From: Absidia repens | Lineage: Eukaryota; Mucoromycota; Mucoromycetes; Mucorales; Cunninghamellaceae | Assembly: GCA_002105175.1 (NCBI GenBank) | Contig: MCGE01000025.1 | Span: forward strand, 124,001 to 188,000 | Length of the DNA stretch: 64,000 nt | Direction of reading: 5' to 3' | In this document: one piece after another, positions 37,345-46,834 of the stretch | Numbering within the stretch: position 1 is the first letter of the stretch | Layout: the number at the start of each line of letters is the position of its first letter | Notes under the pieces: generated by a model | What the model was told of the DNA's origin: nothing | Databases searched by the model: none | What the model saw: the letters and a program-made list of their open reading frames with translations, nothing else | Position numbers and translations under genes: made by a program

Positions 37345-38219
37345 GATTGGTATATTGATATATATGAGAAAGATAAAAAAAAAAAGAAGGAAGAGTGGGG
37401 TGATAAGAAGTTTATTTAAAGAAAGAAGAATAGAAAGAAAGAAGAAAGGGAGTGGGATTTATTATATAAGGATTGTAAGACAGGGCAAAAAAATGTCGGC
37501 GAATGAAAATGGTCAAGGGAACGAATTGAGAACAGACGGGACCATCTGGGGGCGGGGATTCACAGAATGATGATTATCTCTGGCCTTTCTTGGGTTTCGA
37601 TATACTTTGACACTAAACTAACTATATATATATTTTTTTTGTTTTTCCAAAATATATCATCATCATTCAGACAACATTAACAACAAAAATATATGCTATC
37701 TTTAAAAAAGCACATGATCCCTGTTATTATTACATGGAGTGATGACTCGTATATTTTTCATACTCAAATATGGAACAAGTTTCTGTCGTTTTGAAACATA
37801 CCATTTAGATCATTTCTTCGATAATAATAAAGTGAGGGGTGGGGGGGCTCGGTCGAGCCACGTGTGCGGAGTATTTTGAATTATTTAACCCTATAGTTAG
37901 CACACAAAGAGAATCGGTGTGTGTGAAATGATATCATTCTATTTTCGCATAATTAAGCCAAAAAAAAAAAAAAAAAAAAAAAGAGACCACATCTAACATT
38001 TCATCATTTCCACATACTAAAGACTAAAAAAGATACGGATATTGCAAATTTATTTCAAAATGGACAAATAAAAAATATAAATAGTAGGGAACTAGACATT
38101 AAGTAAATAATAGTATGATGATGATGATGATAATAATAATAATAATAATAATAGTAATAATAATAATAGTAATAAAACTAAGCTACATCGATGAAGGAGG
38201 AAGGGGAGGCAGACTAAAA
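37345..38219. other. Intergenic with TAA microsatellite
   Basis: A run of 22 A lies near 37961-37982, and a (GAT)n(TAA)n array at about 38117-38175, next to the stop of the HSPA12-like gene. Nothing else is recognised. Confidence 0.6.
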
Positions 38220-40836
38220 CTAAGCTAATTTCAATTTTACCAAGAGTTTGTTTGTGAATGATTTCTTCTTGTTAGACCTGACTGCTACAGAAGGAGGTGC
38301 CAGTCGAGTGGAGGAGGGAGATGATGATACGTTTGGTTGTGCTGGCATCGGTTCCTCCAATGTCTTTTCATCTTGCTGGGCCGCCACTGCTGCTGGGGCT
38401 ATGATTTGGTCTTGTTGTTCGTTCAATGTTTTTTCTTCGTTGTTGCTGTTGTCAGTAACGTTGATAGGTACTGATGATAACAATTCCTTTGTCGATGATA
38501 CTGGTGTTGGCGCTGGAGCTGGAGCTGGAGCTAGTGCTTGCGTTGGTGGCGGTGGTGGTAACGTTTTATCAGCGGAGGTACTTGGTGGTGTGCTAGTAAG
38601 AACCATGGTAAGAGGCGAAGAGGAAGGTTGCGTCATCATCTGGTGTTTATTGTCATTGTTCGCTTGCCGCTGTGGTGGGGTTGTTGTTGTTGTTGGAGAG
38701 CTGGGTTCGGATTCATGAGGCTTGTCGTTCATCATCAGACTAGTAATGGAGTCATCAGGTTTACCCAGTACCTGGTATTCGTCAGGTTTGCCTTTCATAC
38801 CACTATTCAATTTTGGTGTTGATGGAGTGGATGACGAAGTTGGCCAAGACCCTTGAGAAGAGTTGGACGACATGGTTGGTGAAGCGTAAGGAGGTGGCTG
38901 TTGCGCTGATGATGATGGTAATGTTTGGTGAATATTGTTGAATGAGTCAGCTGTCAATAAATCAAGTCTTGAAGTAAATACGCAGCGTCGGTCGCGTATA
39001 AGCACCTCAATTTTAATTTCAGTTTGTCCAAAGAACATGTTGACTGTCATTGTGAGTTGTTGGCCATTCCGGACACCTTCAAATGTTGGCATTTTAATAG
39101 GGAACCGGGCAACCAGTTTGATTCTTGGGTCGGATACAAGTCTTGGTGGTACACCATCATCATCAAAGGCATACAAGTCTTAAAAAAAAAAGGCGGGGAT
39201 TAGCATAATTAAAAGATAGGTTGGATTACTGTTTGTTTGTTTTTGGTACCTGTTTCAGTGCCATGTGGGTAAACTACCAAGTATTTCTTTGTGACGCATT
39301 CATCTAAACCAACAGGTTGTCCCTTGTTCGCATAAACACTAAACCGTTCCCTGCAATACCGCTTAGAATTCACATTAATACAGTTTGAAGGAGGATCTAG
39401 TCTAGCGTCAAATGGCATTTGGCTATTGAGACCGTAAGTCCGACCTATCATTAGAAGAAGAAGAAACCCATTTAAGTATAATGATTCTGTTTTAAGAAAG
39501 AGAAAAAAATAAAAAAAGACTTACGAGAGACACGCTGAGCAACCAGACGAGGATTTAATCCGAAATACACAGCACCACGGACAACGGCCATTTCAGCACG
39601 AGGGGGGATGCCGACGAATTGCACACGGGGGACAAAGGTTTCATTGACACGGCGATGCAGATAATTCGATTTGCCAAACCCACCGACCATAAAAATAGCA
39701 TCGACAGGTTTGAGGGCAGAGCCATCCAATTGGTTGCTGATAAGCTGCAAGACCCTGAGGACGACGGGTTCAAACACTTTTTCCTTGAGTTCCTCGGCCG
39801 AAAAGATCAACGTCCCATCGATGATGCCCGCTTCCTCATCGTTGTTGTTAGGATAACCCATCGAGAAAGGGATTGGGATAAAATGGTCTTCATCGTCATC
39901 GTCAAATTGCGGCTTGATGCGTTCTACAAACGTTGTCATCATTTGATCCATGGCGCGTTGATTGACTTGTCCAAACTGGCGGAAACGGTCCCTGATCAAT
40001 TGTTCCATGTTCTGATCCAAAAACACCGACCCCACACTATCGCCTGAGCCCTTGGTGACTTCCTTGAGGGAGCGCTCCGATCCTATATCATTGATTTCAA
40101 ACACAATCAGATCCACCGTGCCACCCCCAGCATCACAGATCATGAATCGTTGGCCATGCACCAGTTTGAATTGATCACACGTCTTTTGACAATAAAGAGC
40201 CGCGGCTTCCGGTTCGCTGATCAGGGTAAGTCGTTCAGAAGGATCTTGGCGGTCAATCAGCCCAGCCATAATCGACGCTTCACGCATCACTGCTTTCGCT
40301 TGGTCGCTCCAGGTGGCGGGTACCGTCAGACAGTAACGATATTGATGAGGCGCATAGTTCTGTGCAAATCCGCGTTTCATGGTCAGGCAGATATACTCGT
40401 GTAAGCTGCGAAGGTAGTCGGCAATCACTTGGAGAGGCGTCAGTCCGTTGGGTAGTTGGCAAAGAGATGCGGTTGACATGGCTTCGTCCAAATGGAGCTT
40501 GAATTTTTCCAAAAGGTGGTCTTCCAAGTTGGGTCGTTCGGATTGAATTCGAGCAGCATCACCCCAGGATTTGACTTCCTGAGAATCCTTCTTGTACATG
40601 ATCACGGTGGGTGTTTTGGGATAAGCAGCATTACGTTGTTTGGGCCTATTAAAGAAGGGAGAGGTGAAGTGAGTAAGATAAAAAGATGATAGAGAAAAAG
40701 AAGCTTACCAGGCAGTAATATCCTGGAAGTCGTCAAACGTATCTTTGGTGAACGCATAACAACAGCCGCTATAGGTTGTTCCAAAGTCAATTCCCACTAC
40801 ATATGCATAGTCATCGTGATTGAATGGTTTTGACAT
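38220..40836 (-). CDS. HSPA12-like Hsp70-superfamily ATPase
   Basis: Actin/Hsp70-fold ATPase of unknown client; this divergent branch is expanded in basal fungi. Four exons: 40836..40709, 40645..39525, 39444..39250 and 39178..38220. The N-terminus reads YVVGIDFGTTYSGCCYAF, the phosphate-1 loop; then YRYCLTVPATWSDQAKAVMREA, LISEPEAAALYC, FMICDAGGGTVDLIVFE (phosphate-2) and AIFMVGGFGKSNYLHRRV (adenosine motif), then GAVYFGLNP. Together these give the full nucleotide-binding domain. After this, instead of a normal substrate-binding domain, a short beta-rich part (FPIKMPTFEGVRNGQQLTMTVNMFFGQTEIKIEVLI) leads to a 220-residue Ser/Pro/Thr/Gln-rich tail ending in a basic stretch (RSNKKKSFTNKLLVKLKLA). 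Start MSKPFNHDDY is the only ATG before the loop. Confidence 0.88.
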
Positions 40837-41207
40837 TTAATAGATAGAATAAGAATGGAATATTATGTCGCAATAAAAGAATGGAGGGAAGGGATAATAG
40901 GTTTAATAAAAAGGGGAAAAAAGAAGAAAAAAGTTAAGAGAATATAAAATCCAGAAGCCAATTTTTTTGGCCATCATCCTAAAGTAGTGGGCTGAGGTGA
41001 CCTATAGAAGCCTATCTAATCTGTATCACCTTCATACTATTCTTTTTTGGAGGCGTATGTGTGTAACTACCACCGCCACAATTTTTTGATTCAGAATTCG
41101 AAGACAAATTTTATTCTTTATTCATAAAAAAAAAAAAAAAAAAGGGGTGAGGCGGGCATGACATAATAAACTACAGCTGTAACAATTGACTAAACTAATG
41201 GATCGAT
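40837..41207. other. Spacer, nothing recognised
   Basis: HSPA12-like promoter side and RBM48 3' side. An A run lies near 41127-41144. Confidence 0.5.
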
Positions 41208-42184
41208 CTATATTCTACGTCGTTTTTTGATTGCAGGTATTGGTGTTGGTGCTGTTGCTAGTCCTGGAGGTGCTGATGAAGCTGGTATAATTGAGGGGGT
41301 GGCCACTGGTGCGTTGTTTTTTTTCTGATCCAGGGCATGTGGTATTATTCCATCAATAGAAGGCGCCGTTGTTGTTGTGTTGCCTGTCGTTTTCAGTAAT
41401 TCGTTGTCTTCACCTTTTGAGCCTTGTATCACCACACTACTACTTCTATTATTATATATTGATGCTGCTGATCTCGCATGTACGTAGTTGTTGTTGTCAT
41501 CGTCGTGTTCACCCCGCCGCTGCGGTTGCCATCGCCTGTTGGTCCTCCTTGACTTTTTCTTAATGCTGTCGTTGCTATCCCCCAAAGTCCCTGATGATGT
41601 AATTTTGAATAGACTCTGGTTCGTCGATTTTCCAGCTTGAGTCGTATATCATTGACGGTATCATATTCAGGCGCATACGAGACTTGAAGTAAATTGGCGT
41701 AAAATACTTGATCATCCATTTTCCTTTTCACCCATCGTGCTTCATCAATTGTTGTAAAGGTCACAAGAAGAGGAGAAAGCGTAAATGATTCAATTGACTG
41801 CTGTGATTGCTCCTGTTGCTGTTGCTGTTGCTGGTGATGCTTGTCCAGTTGGCGCCATGTTTCCACTGTTCCATAAAGACCACACCTGTTCAATAGATCT
41901 TGAATGATAGTCTCTTCGCCGCTGAGAGCTGGCACATTTCTAAAAACGACATGGCGTGATTCTTGCGCAACGGTATATACTGTTACTGCACGTGGCGTTT
42001 TTGCATCACGGTATTCCGGTCGGTTCATAGCCATTCCATTGGTGACTTTTTGTTGCTGTTTAATCAATCGCTGAAGAGGAAATAAGGAAAAGAAGAGAAA
42101 AAAAAAATATTTTCTCTGAAAAAAAAGAAAATGGGTTCCAAGTCCGCTTTGACCTGGTGAGCAAGTACAATATATATTACTCAT
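41208..42184 (-). CDS. RBM48: RBM48-like RNA-binding protein, 3' frame unclear
   Basis: RBM48 pairs with ARMC7 in the minor (U12) spliceosome in animals and plants. The RRM part is clear: RPEYRDAKTPRAVTVYTVAQESRHVVFRNVPAL, then LLNRCGLYGTVETWRQLD, a poly-Gln insert, LLVTFTTIDEARWVKRKMDDQVFYANLLQVSYAPEYDTV and RLKLENRRTRVY. This follows human RBM48 block by block (YREGRRPRAVKVYTINLES, ARTAKRKMDEQSFFGGLLHVCYAPEFE). A first short exon (MSNIY..) with a splice near 42165-42075 is likely but not certain. The frame carrying the RRM stops at 41429. A second minus frame, 41585-41208, starts just after a five-G run and has better composition (SIKKKSRRTNRRWQPQRRGEH, ending AIKKRRRI). Either that tail is not used or a one-base slip separates them. 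Confidence 0.72.
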
Positions 42185-43079
42185 TTTTGTAAACTATCAA
42201 TGAAGGGTAAAGTATATATCTGTTTATATATATTATCAAAACGCCGTCAATTCTTCTTGCATAAGATCATAATTGTAATCCAACTGCTCGTGGTCGCCAG
42301 AGAGATAGTTTCTATAAAGTTTTGAGCATAGATATTGGCTGAAACTGAACGAATATTATCGAATACTAGCCATTGACTAACAAATGGCATTTTAGAACGA
42401 GTATGACTGACACATAGCGGCAGAAATACCGTTTAATTTGTATTAGTGTGCAACCCTTAGAAAAATACAACTCATGATCTGTTGTTGTTTATTTTACTAC
42501 AACAGAGCTCTAGTCCGAAAAGCAGGGGGGGATCTTCTATAGCATAATGACAGCTATACTCATGGCGTAGCTTAGCTTTCTTTACTAATATAATTGGTCG
42601 GTTAGAAATATGGCCGCGTTTGATATTAAATAACTTTGGACTGTCAGTCAGTCGTGAAACTTTTGGGGGAGGCTGAATAGTAAATATAGTGACTGAGCTA
42701 AGATGTTGTTTTATGGTGGGACACTCACAAAACAGCTGTAATAACGAATTTTCTTATCATGCAATATGTCTTGGGATGGTTAATAAAAAGAGTACATATT
42801 TTATTGAAGCATATTGGTAAATACTATGCTAAAAGTGTTATGTATATTACAACAAGGATTCTGATGAAGGTAGCATGAGAGACATCAATGACAGTTTCAA
42901 GAAAACGCCACCGCTACTCTATATGGTCAATTGTGAAAATAGAATATAATATACTGTACTATACAAGGCAGGAGAATGACAACAAAGATATATATTTTAC
43001 TGAAGCGTAACAACATCAACACTAATCTACAGTGGACGATGCACATAAGAAAAAATCTATTGTACATGACATGAAAGAG
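42185..43079. other. Intergenic, AT-rich
   Basis: No gene is seen. The string CATATTTTATTGAAGCAT near 42795 resembles the end of the dispersed repeat family, so part of this stretch may be an older copy. Confidence 0.4.
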
Positions 43080-43390
43080 ACTATTGGGAAATTTTTCATT
43101 GAAGCATGTAGAAAAAAAGACATATTTTATTAAGATGTAGATACAAACTAACACTAAACTAAGCTAATGGACGCTCCCAAATGTCAGCTAACAGTGTCCT
43201 CAGATCCTAGATCCAAAATGAAAGGGTTTCCCCATGCATCTTGTAATCCCTGTTCTGAACCCCCTTCTAAACTAGTTCTGATACAATTCTAGGTCCAAAA
43301 TAACCTCATAGTAGTTGAATGGTGAAGAAAAAGAAAGAAAGAGGGACGAAAAAAAAAAAAAAAAAAAAAGTAGGAATAAACAAATATTCA
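43080..43390 (-). repeat. Dispersed repeat family, copy 3
   Basis: Minus-strand copy. TTTTTCATTGAAGCATGTAGA, AAACTAACACTAAACTAAGC, TCCAAAATGAAAGGGTTTCCCCATGCATCTTG, CCCCCTTCTAAACTAGTTCTG and GTTGAATGGTGAAGAAAAAG are the reverse complement, in the same order, of the copy near 62.6-62.9 kb. Confidence 0.65.
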
Positions 43391-44543
43391 CGTGTGCGGT
43401 ATTTGAAACCGTCCAGTCGTTTTCCGAGATCTTTTTTCGTCCATTATTTTAAGATACAAAAAAGGACCCATTACCTTTTATTGTAACAATCAACGTCATG
43501 CAACATTATCAGCATGGCCGGTTATCTTATCATGAAATTAGTTGCCACCAATTCAATATATGCGGTACGACTGTTCTCTTTCTCTTTGTTATCTCTGCAG
43601 TGAAGGTGGAACAATTCGCCCTACTTCCGATTACTTCCTCCCCCCACTTTAAAGTAGTTTGTCCCTCATCGTAGAGTAGCTTACCATCCCCTATTATATT
43701 AGACACTAGAATGTCATTACATGAAGCAATTTCTGGAGTGTTTTATTGAGCGATCAGTTATTTGTTTTTCTTTTTTTTTTTTTTTGAGGATCTGAACGGC
43801 TGAGATCTCCAAACTTGAGAAACGTACCAGGCCCAATGTCAAAGAAATGAGATGCTGAAGATAAACTTCCCTCTCACCTCAAAAAATAAAACAATAAGTA
43901 AACTCTTCTTTATATCAAACAATGGGTATTCTCGCCCAAAATACAGGACGATAGAGATACACCCTTCCCTCACTTTCGCAAAATCGTTGATCTCACGTCT
44001 CCTATGTAGCACCTTTGTCCTTCCGGCGTAGTCATCATTATCATTCTCTCCATCTTTATTTCTTATCCTTAGCTATTACTGACAATGCCTCTTCATTGAC
44101 CCCGTTATTATCTTTTTTCCTTTATCTCATAAAACGGCGTGTTTATATTTACATCCTTGAAAATCTATATTTTGTGCATATTAGCATCAATACAAACATC
44201 ATATCAAATCAATCATCAATGTTTTATTTGTGACTATATGCGATTATCTACTGGTGCTTTTATCAATTTCTATGAATCACTACCGTTTTTAAAAACGGTA
44301 CTCATAATCAAAATATTTTACTCGGATGATGTAGATAAAGTATTAATAAGACCGTAAAACTGAACACCTTGGCACAGGTGTGACATATTGCAGAAAAAAA
44401 TAAATAAATCCCCAACATCCGATCCATCATTACCAAGGAAGAAATAAAACATTACCGTGTTAATGCTAAATCATAAGCATGGAATTACCATAAAAGCCAA
44501 GTCAAATGAACTCCGCCGACGAGGGCAAAAAAATCAAAAAGAA
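43391..44543. other. Intergenic, nothing recognised
   Basis: No ORF with family content. A T run lies near 43770-43785. Two short plus-strand frames (44015-44357) look like chance. Confidence 0.5.
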
Positions 44544-44616
44544 AGCCCTACGGGGGGGTCGAACCCCCAACCTTGAGATTAAGAGTCTCACGCTCTGCCG
44601 ATTGAGCTAGCAAGGC
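44544..44616 (-). tRNA. tRNA-Lys (CTT)
   Basis: On the minus strand a 73-nt cloverleaf folds cleanly. The acceptor arm is GCCTTGC paired with GTAGGGC (two G-U pairs). The D arm is GCTC/GAGC. The anticodon stem TGAGA/TCTCA encloses loop CTCTTAA with anticodon CTT. The T arm GGGGG/CCCCC has loop TTCGACC. It matches eukaryotic tRNA-Lys(CTT) closely and has no intron. A T5 stretch just past the 3' end (plus-strand A run near 44536-44540) is a fitting RNA polymerase III terminator. The LTR retrotransposon begins 10 bp upstream of the tRNA 5' end. Confidence 0.95.
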
Positions 44617-44626
44617 TCTTATGTTT

Positions 44627-45059
44627 TGACAAACGGAGGGCTTATATAAAAAGAGGACTGACTGCGATGTAGGAGGAGAGTTTATAACGCTTGATACCAA
44701 CGAAGTCCTTTACGAAGAGTATAAGTGATAATAAAATGTAGGTCGTTTACCCAATAAATATTGAGTGAAAGATATATACCCAAAAAAGTGAAGTAAAAGA
44801 GAGAAAGATGATGTTTTATTAAAATACGAGAAGATCAGTATAATATAATGACAGGTAAGAAGAGATAACAATGCGGAGAGAATAAAGTAAAGCGGTGAAT
44901 AAAAATAAAAAGGGGAAAAGTAAAATAAGGTAAAATAAAAGTAATGTCAAAATGCAAAATACGTGAATGATGACACCACGGCAGAGTCATTCACTGATTC
45001 TACAGTCCTTCGTAGCTCCAGTCCTTCGGAGAGTGAAATGTAACATCCACGGCGTGTCA
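44627..45059 (-). repeat. 3' LTR of the gypsy element (433 bp)
   Basis: Ends TGACA...TGTCA, a 5-bp inverted terminus. Compared by eye along its full length with the copy at 50522-50954, no difference was found. It is the tRNA-proximal LTR. Confidence 0.95.
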
Positions 45060-45060
45060 T

Positions 45061-45073
45061 CATCCCCCCCTAT
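45061..45073 (-). other. Polypurine tract candidate
   Basis: On the element strand the bases right before the 3' LTR read ATAGGGGGGGATGA, a purine run in the position required for plus-strand DNA priming. Confidence 0.7.
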
Positions 45074-45116
45074 TTCACACTTCGTCGGACGCCAAAAAAA
45101 AAAAAAAAAAATAACA

Positions 45117-45154
<38 letters not shown>

Positions 45155-45158
45155 TTTT

Positions 45159-46475
45159 CTACTTCCTTTCCAACCAAGCTTCATATCTATTGGTAGCTTT
45201 TCTTGTCGCGACATCAGGGACCATGCCTTTTCTTGCAACGTAAGGTTTCAACACATCACCATTTACTGCACCTTCCAAACGCCGACCATTGGGACCATCC
45301 AACCAGTAGGTACCTTTTTGGTTCACTCGGACAACCACCATGGGACCCAACCATTTATCAGCAAATTTAGTACCAGGCACAGGATCTTTCAACAACACTT
45401 GATCGCCAATCACAAACCGGCTTCTTGTACCAACAGTTTCGTCGTATCGGGCTTTACGCTTCTTTTGCTTCTCCATCGTACGAGCTCTTGCAACAACTCG
45501 GCATTCCACCACACCATTCTTGATCGTCTTGATCCTTTCGACCACGGATTCGATGAATTCGCCTTCAACGAAGTCTTCCCTCGGACGCTGCCACACACCA
45601 GGACTAACCAATTCGTATCCAAAAAGCAACCTTGACGGGGAATAGCCAGTAGCATCATTAACCATTGTCCGTATAGCAAACAAGGCTTCATCAATGTATT
45701 CATCCCAATTCGTTTCCACGTCTTTGTCACGGACCAGCTTCGCCAACACCTGCACCAATGTTTGATTCATTCGTTCCACCAAACCATTTGTCTGCGGCCG
45801 GAAACTTGTAGATGTAATGTGCTTGCAACCAAGTGACGACAGGAAATTGCGGACATAACCAGAAGTAAAGTTGGACCCACGATCAGTAAGTATGTAGTTA
45901 GGCACACCATAGGAAGAGATTTGCTTGTACATAAACTTAAGTGTAGTTTCTTCGTTTATATTAGGCACCGCCATCGCCATAGGCCACCTAGTCAGGTAAT
46001 CGACAGCCACCAAAATGTATCTATTACCACTCTTGGACGGAATGACAGGACCAACAGCATCGCACCCGATCATCGTAAAAGGAGCCTTTGGGACAACAAT
46101 GGGATTGGATGGGGAAAACCTCTTCCGCAACACCCGTGCACGGAACTGACAGGCCTCGCAAGACTGGACAATTCGCTTGACATGATACTCCAACTTCGGA
46201 ATATAGTAGATCAATTGCACCCGTTTCATTGTTTGTTTGACACCAAGATGACCTTCCTTGTGGACACGGATCACAACTTCATTGACTTTCCCTTCGTGGA
46301 CCAATTCGGCACCCAGCCACTCTTGATCGCCCGACTTGACATACACCCTGTTATCAACCAATTCGAATCGAACAGCCAATTTCACCAATCTAGCCTTGTC
46401 CTTCGCATTAGAGTCCAAAGGAAACGAACCATTCGCCAGATAGTTAGACACAGCAATGAACGTAGGGAATTCCAT
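45159..46475 (-). CDS. Retrotransposon integrase, stand-alone ORF
   Basis: 438 residues starting MEFPTFIAVSNYLANG. Zinc-binding HHCC: HKEGHLGVKQTM and CEACQFRAR (about residues 90-130). Catalytic core D,D-35-E: GCDAVGPV, YILTDRGSNFTS and NGLVERMN, all three acidic residues present. The C-terminal part has the GPY/F-like LGPMVVVRVNQKGTYWL followed by DVLKPYV. No chromodomain is seen. The usual gypsy integrase continues the pol frame, but here the ORF has its own ATG after an in-frame stop (CCCTAG just upstream) and 359 bp of non-coding spacer. How it is expressed is unknown; see the finding on the split pol. Confidence 0.93.
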   Translation of the reverse strand: MEFPTFIAVSNYLANGSFPLDSNAKDKARLVKLAVRFELVDNRVYVKSGDQEWLGAELVHEGKVNEVVIRVHKEGHLGVKQTMKRVQLIYYIPKLEYHVKRIVQSCEACQFRARVLRKRFSPSNPIVVPKAPFTMIGCDAVGPVIPSKSGNRYILVAVDYLTRWPMAMAVPNINEETTLKFMYKQISSYGVPNYILTDRGSNFTSGYVRNFLSSLGCKHITSTSFRPQTNGLVERMNQTLVQVLAKLVRDKDVETNWDEYIDEALFAIRTMVNDATGYSPSRLLFGYELVSPGVWQRPREDFVEGEFIESVVERIKTIKNGVVECRVVARARTMEKQKKRKARYDETVGTRSRFVIGDQVLLKDPVPGTKFADKWLGPMVVVRVNQKGTYWLDGPNGRRLEGAVNGDVLKPYVARKGMVPDVATRKATNRYEAWLERK

Positions 46476-46834
46476 AGTTAGTAACGACTAGGGTAGTGAC
46501 TTAGATAAACCAGTAGTGTAGACCAATAGGATAGTACCCCCTTTTTTTTTTTTTTTTTTTTTTTAATAAAATCCAATAAAAGTTATTTGTATTCCAAAAG
46601 ATTTGTTTATTAAAAAGATAAAGTCAAGAGAAGATTGATCAAAAAAGTGATGGATAGAAGATGAAGGTTGAAAAAAAAGATGAAAAAAGATAAAGATAAA
46701 ATGTCTATGGGGCACTGATACTAAAATACTAAATTTTCTTTTTTTTTTTTTTTAAAGTGAGTTACAAAAACTGAGCAAATAATAATAAAGTAAAAATAAT
46801 AATAAAGTAAAAATAACTACATCAATTCAACTAT
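46476..46834 (-). other. Non-coding spacer between RNase H and integrase ORFs
   Basis: 359 bp, AT-rich, with a T run of over 20 (plus strand, 46541-46564), a second one at 46738-46754, and many stops. On the element strand a pyrimidine-containing stretch ends CTACCCTAG just before TCGTTACTAACTATGG, so a splice acceptor immediately upstream of the integrase ATG is conceivable. No strong GTAAGT or GTATGT donor is seen at the end of the RNase H ORF. Confidence 0.6.

Noticed and set aside
41429..41640. An intron joining the two RBM48 frames
   Set aside because: No GT donor gives a believable intron length and phase; a slip at the G run or a real stop fits better.
44015..44357. Two plus-strand frames near the tRNA
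   Set aside because: Composition is Phe/Tyr/Ile-rich from AT-rich DNA, with no family.
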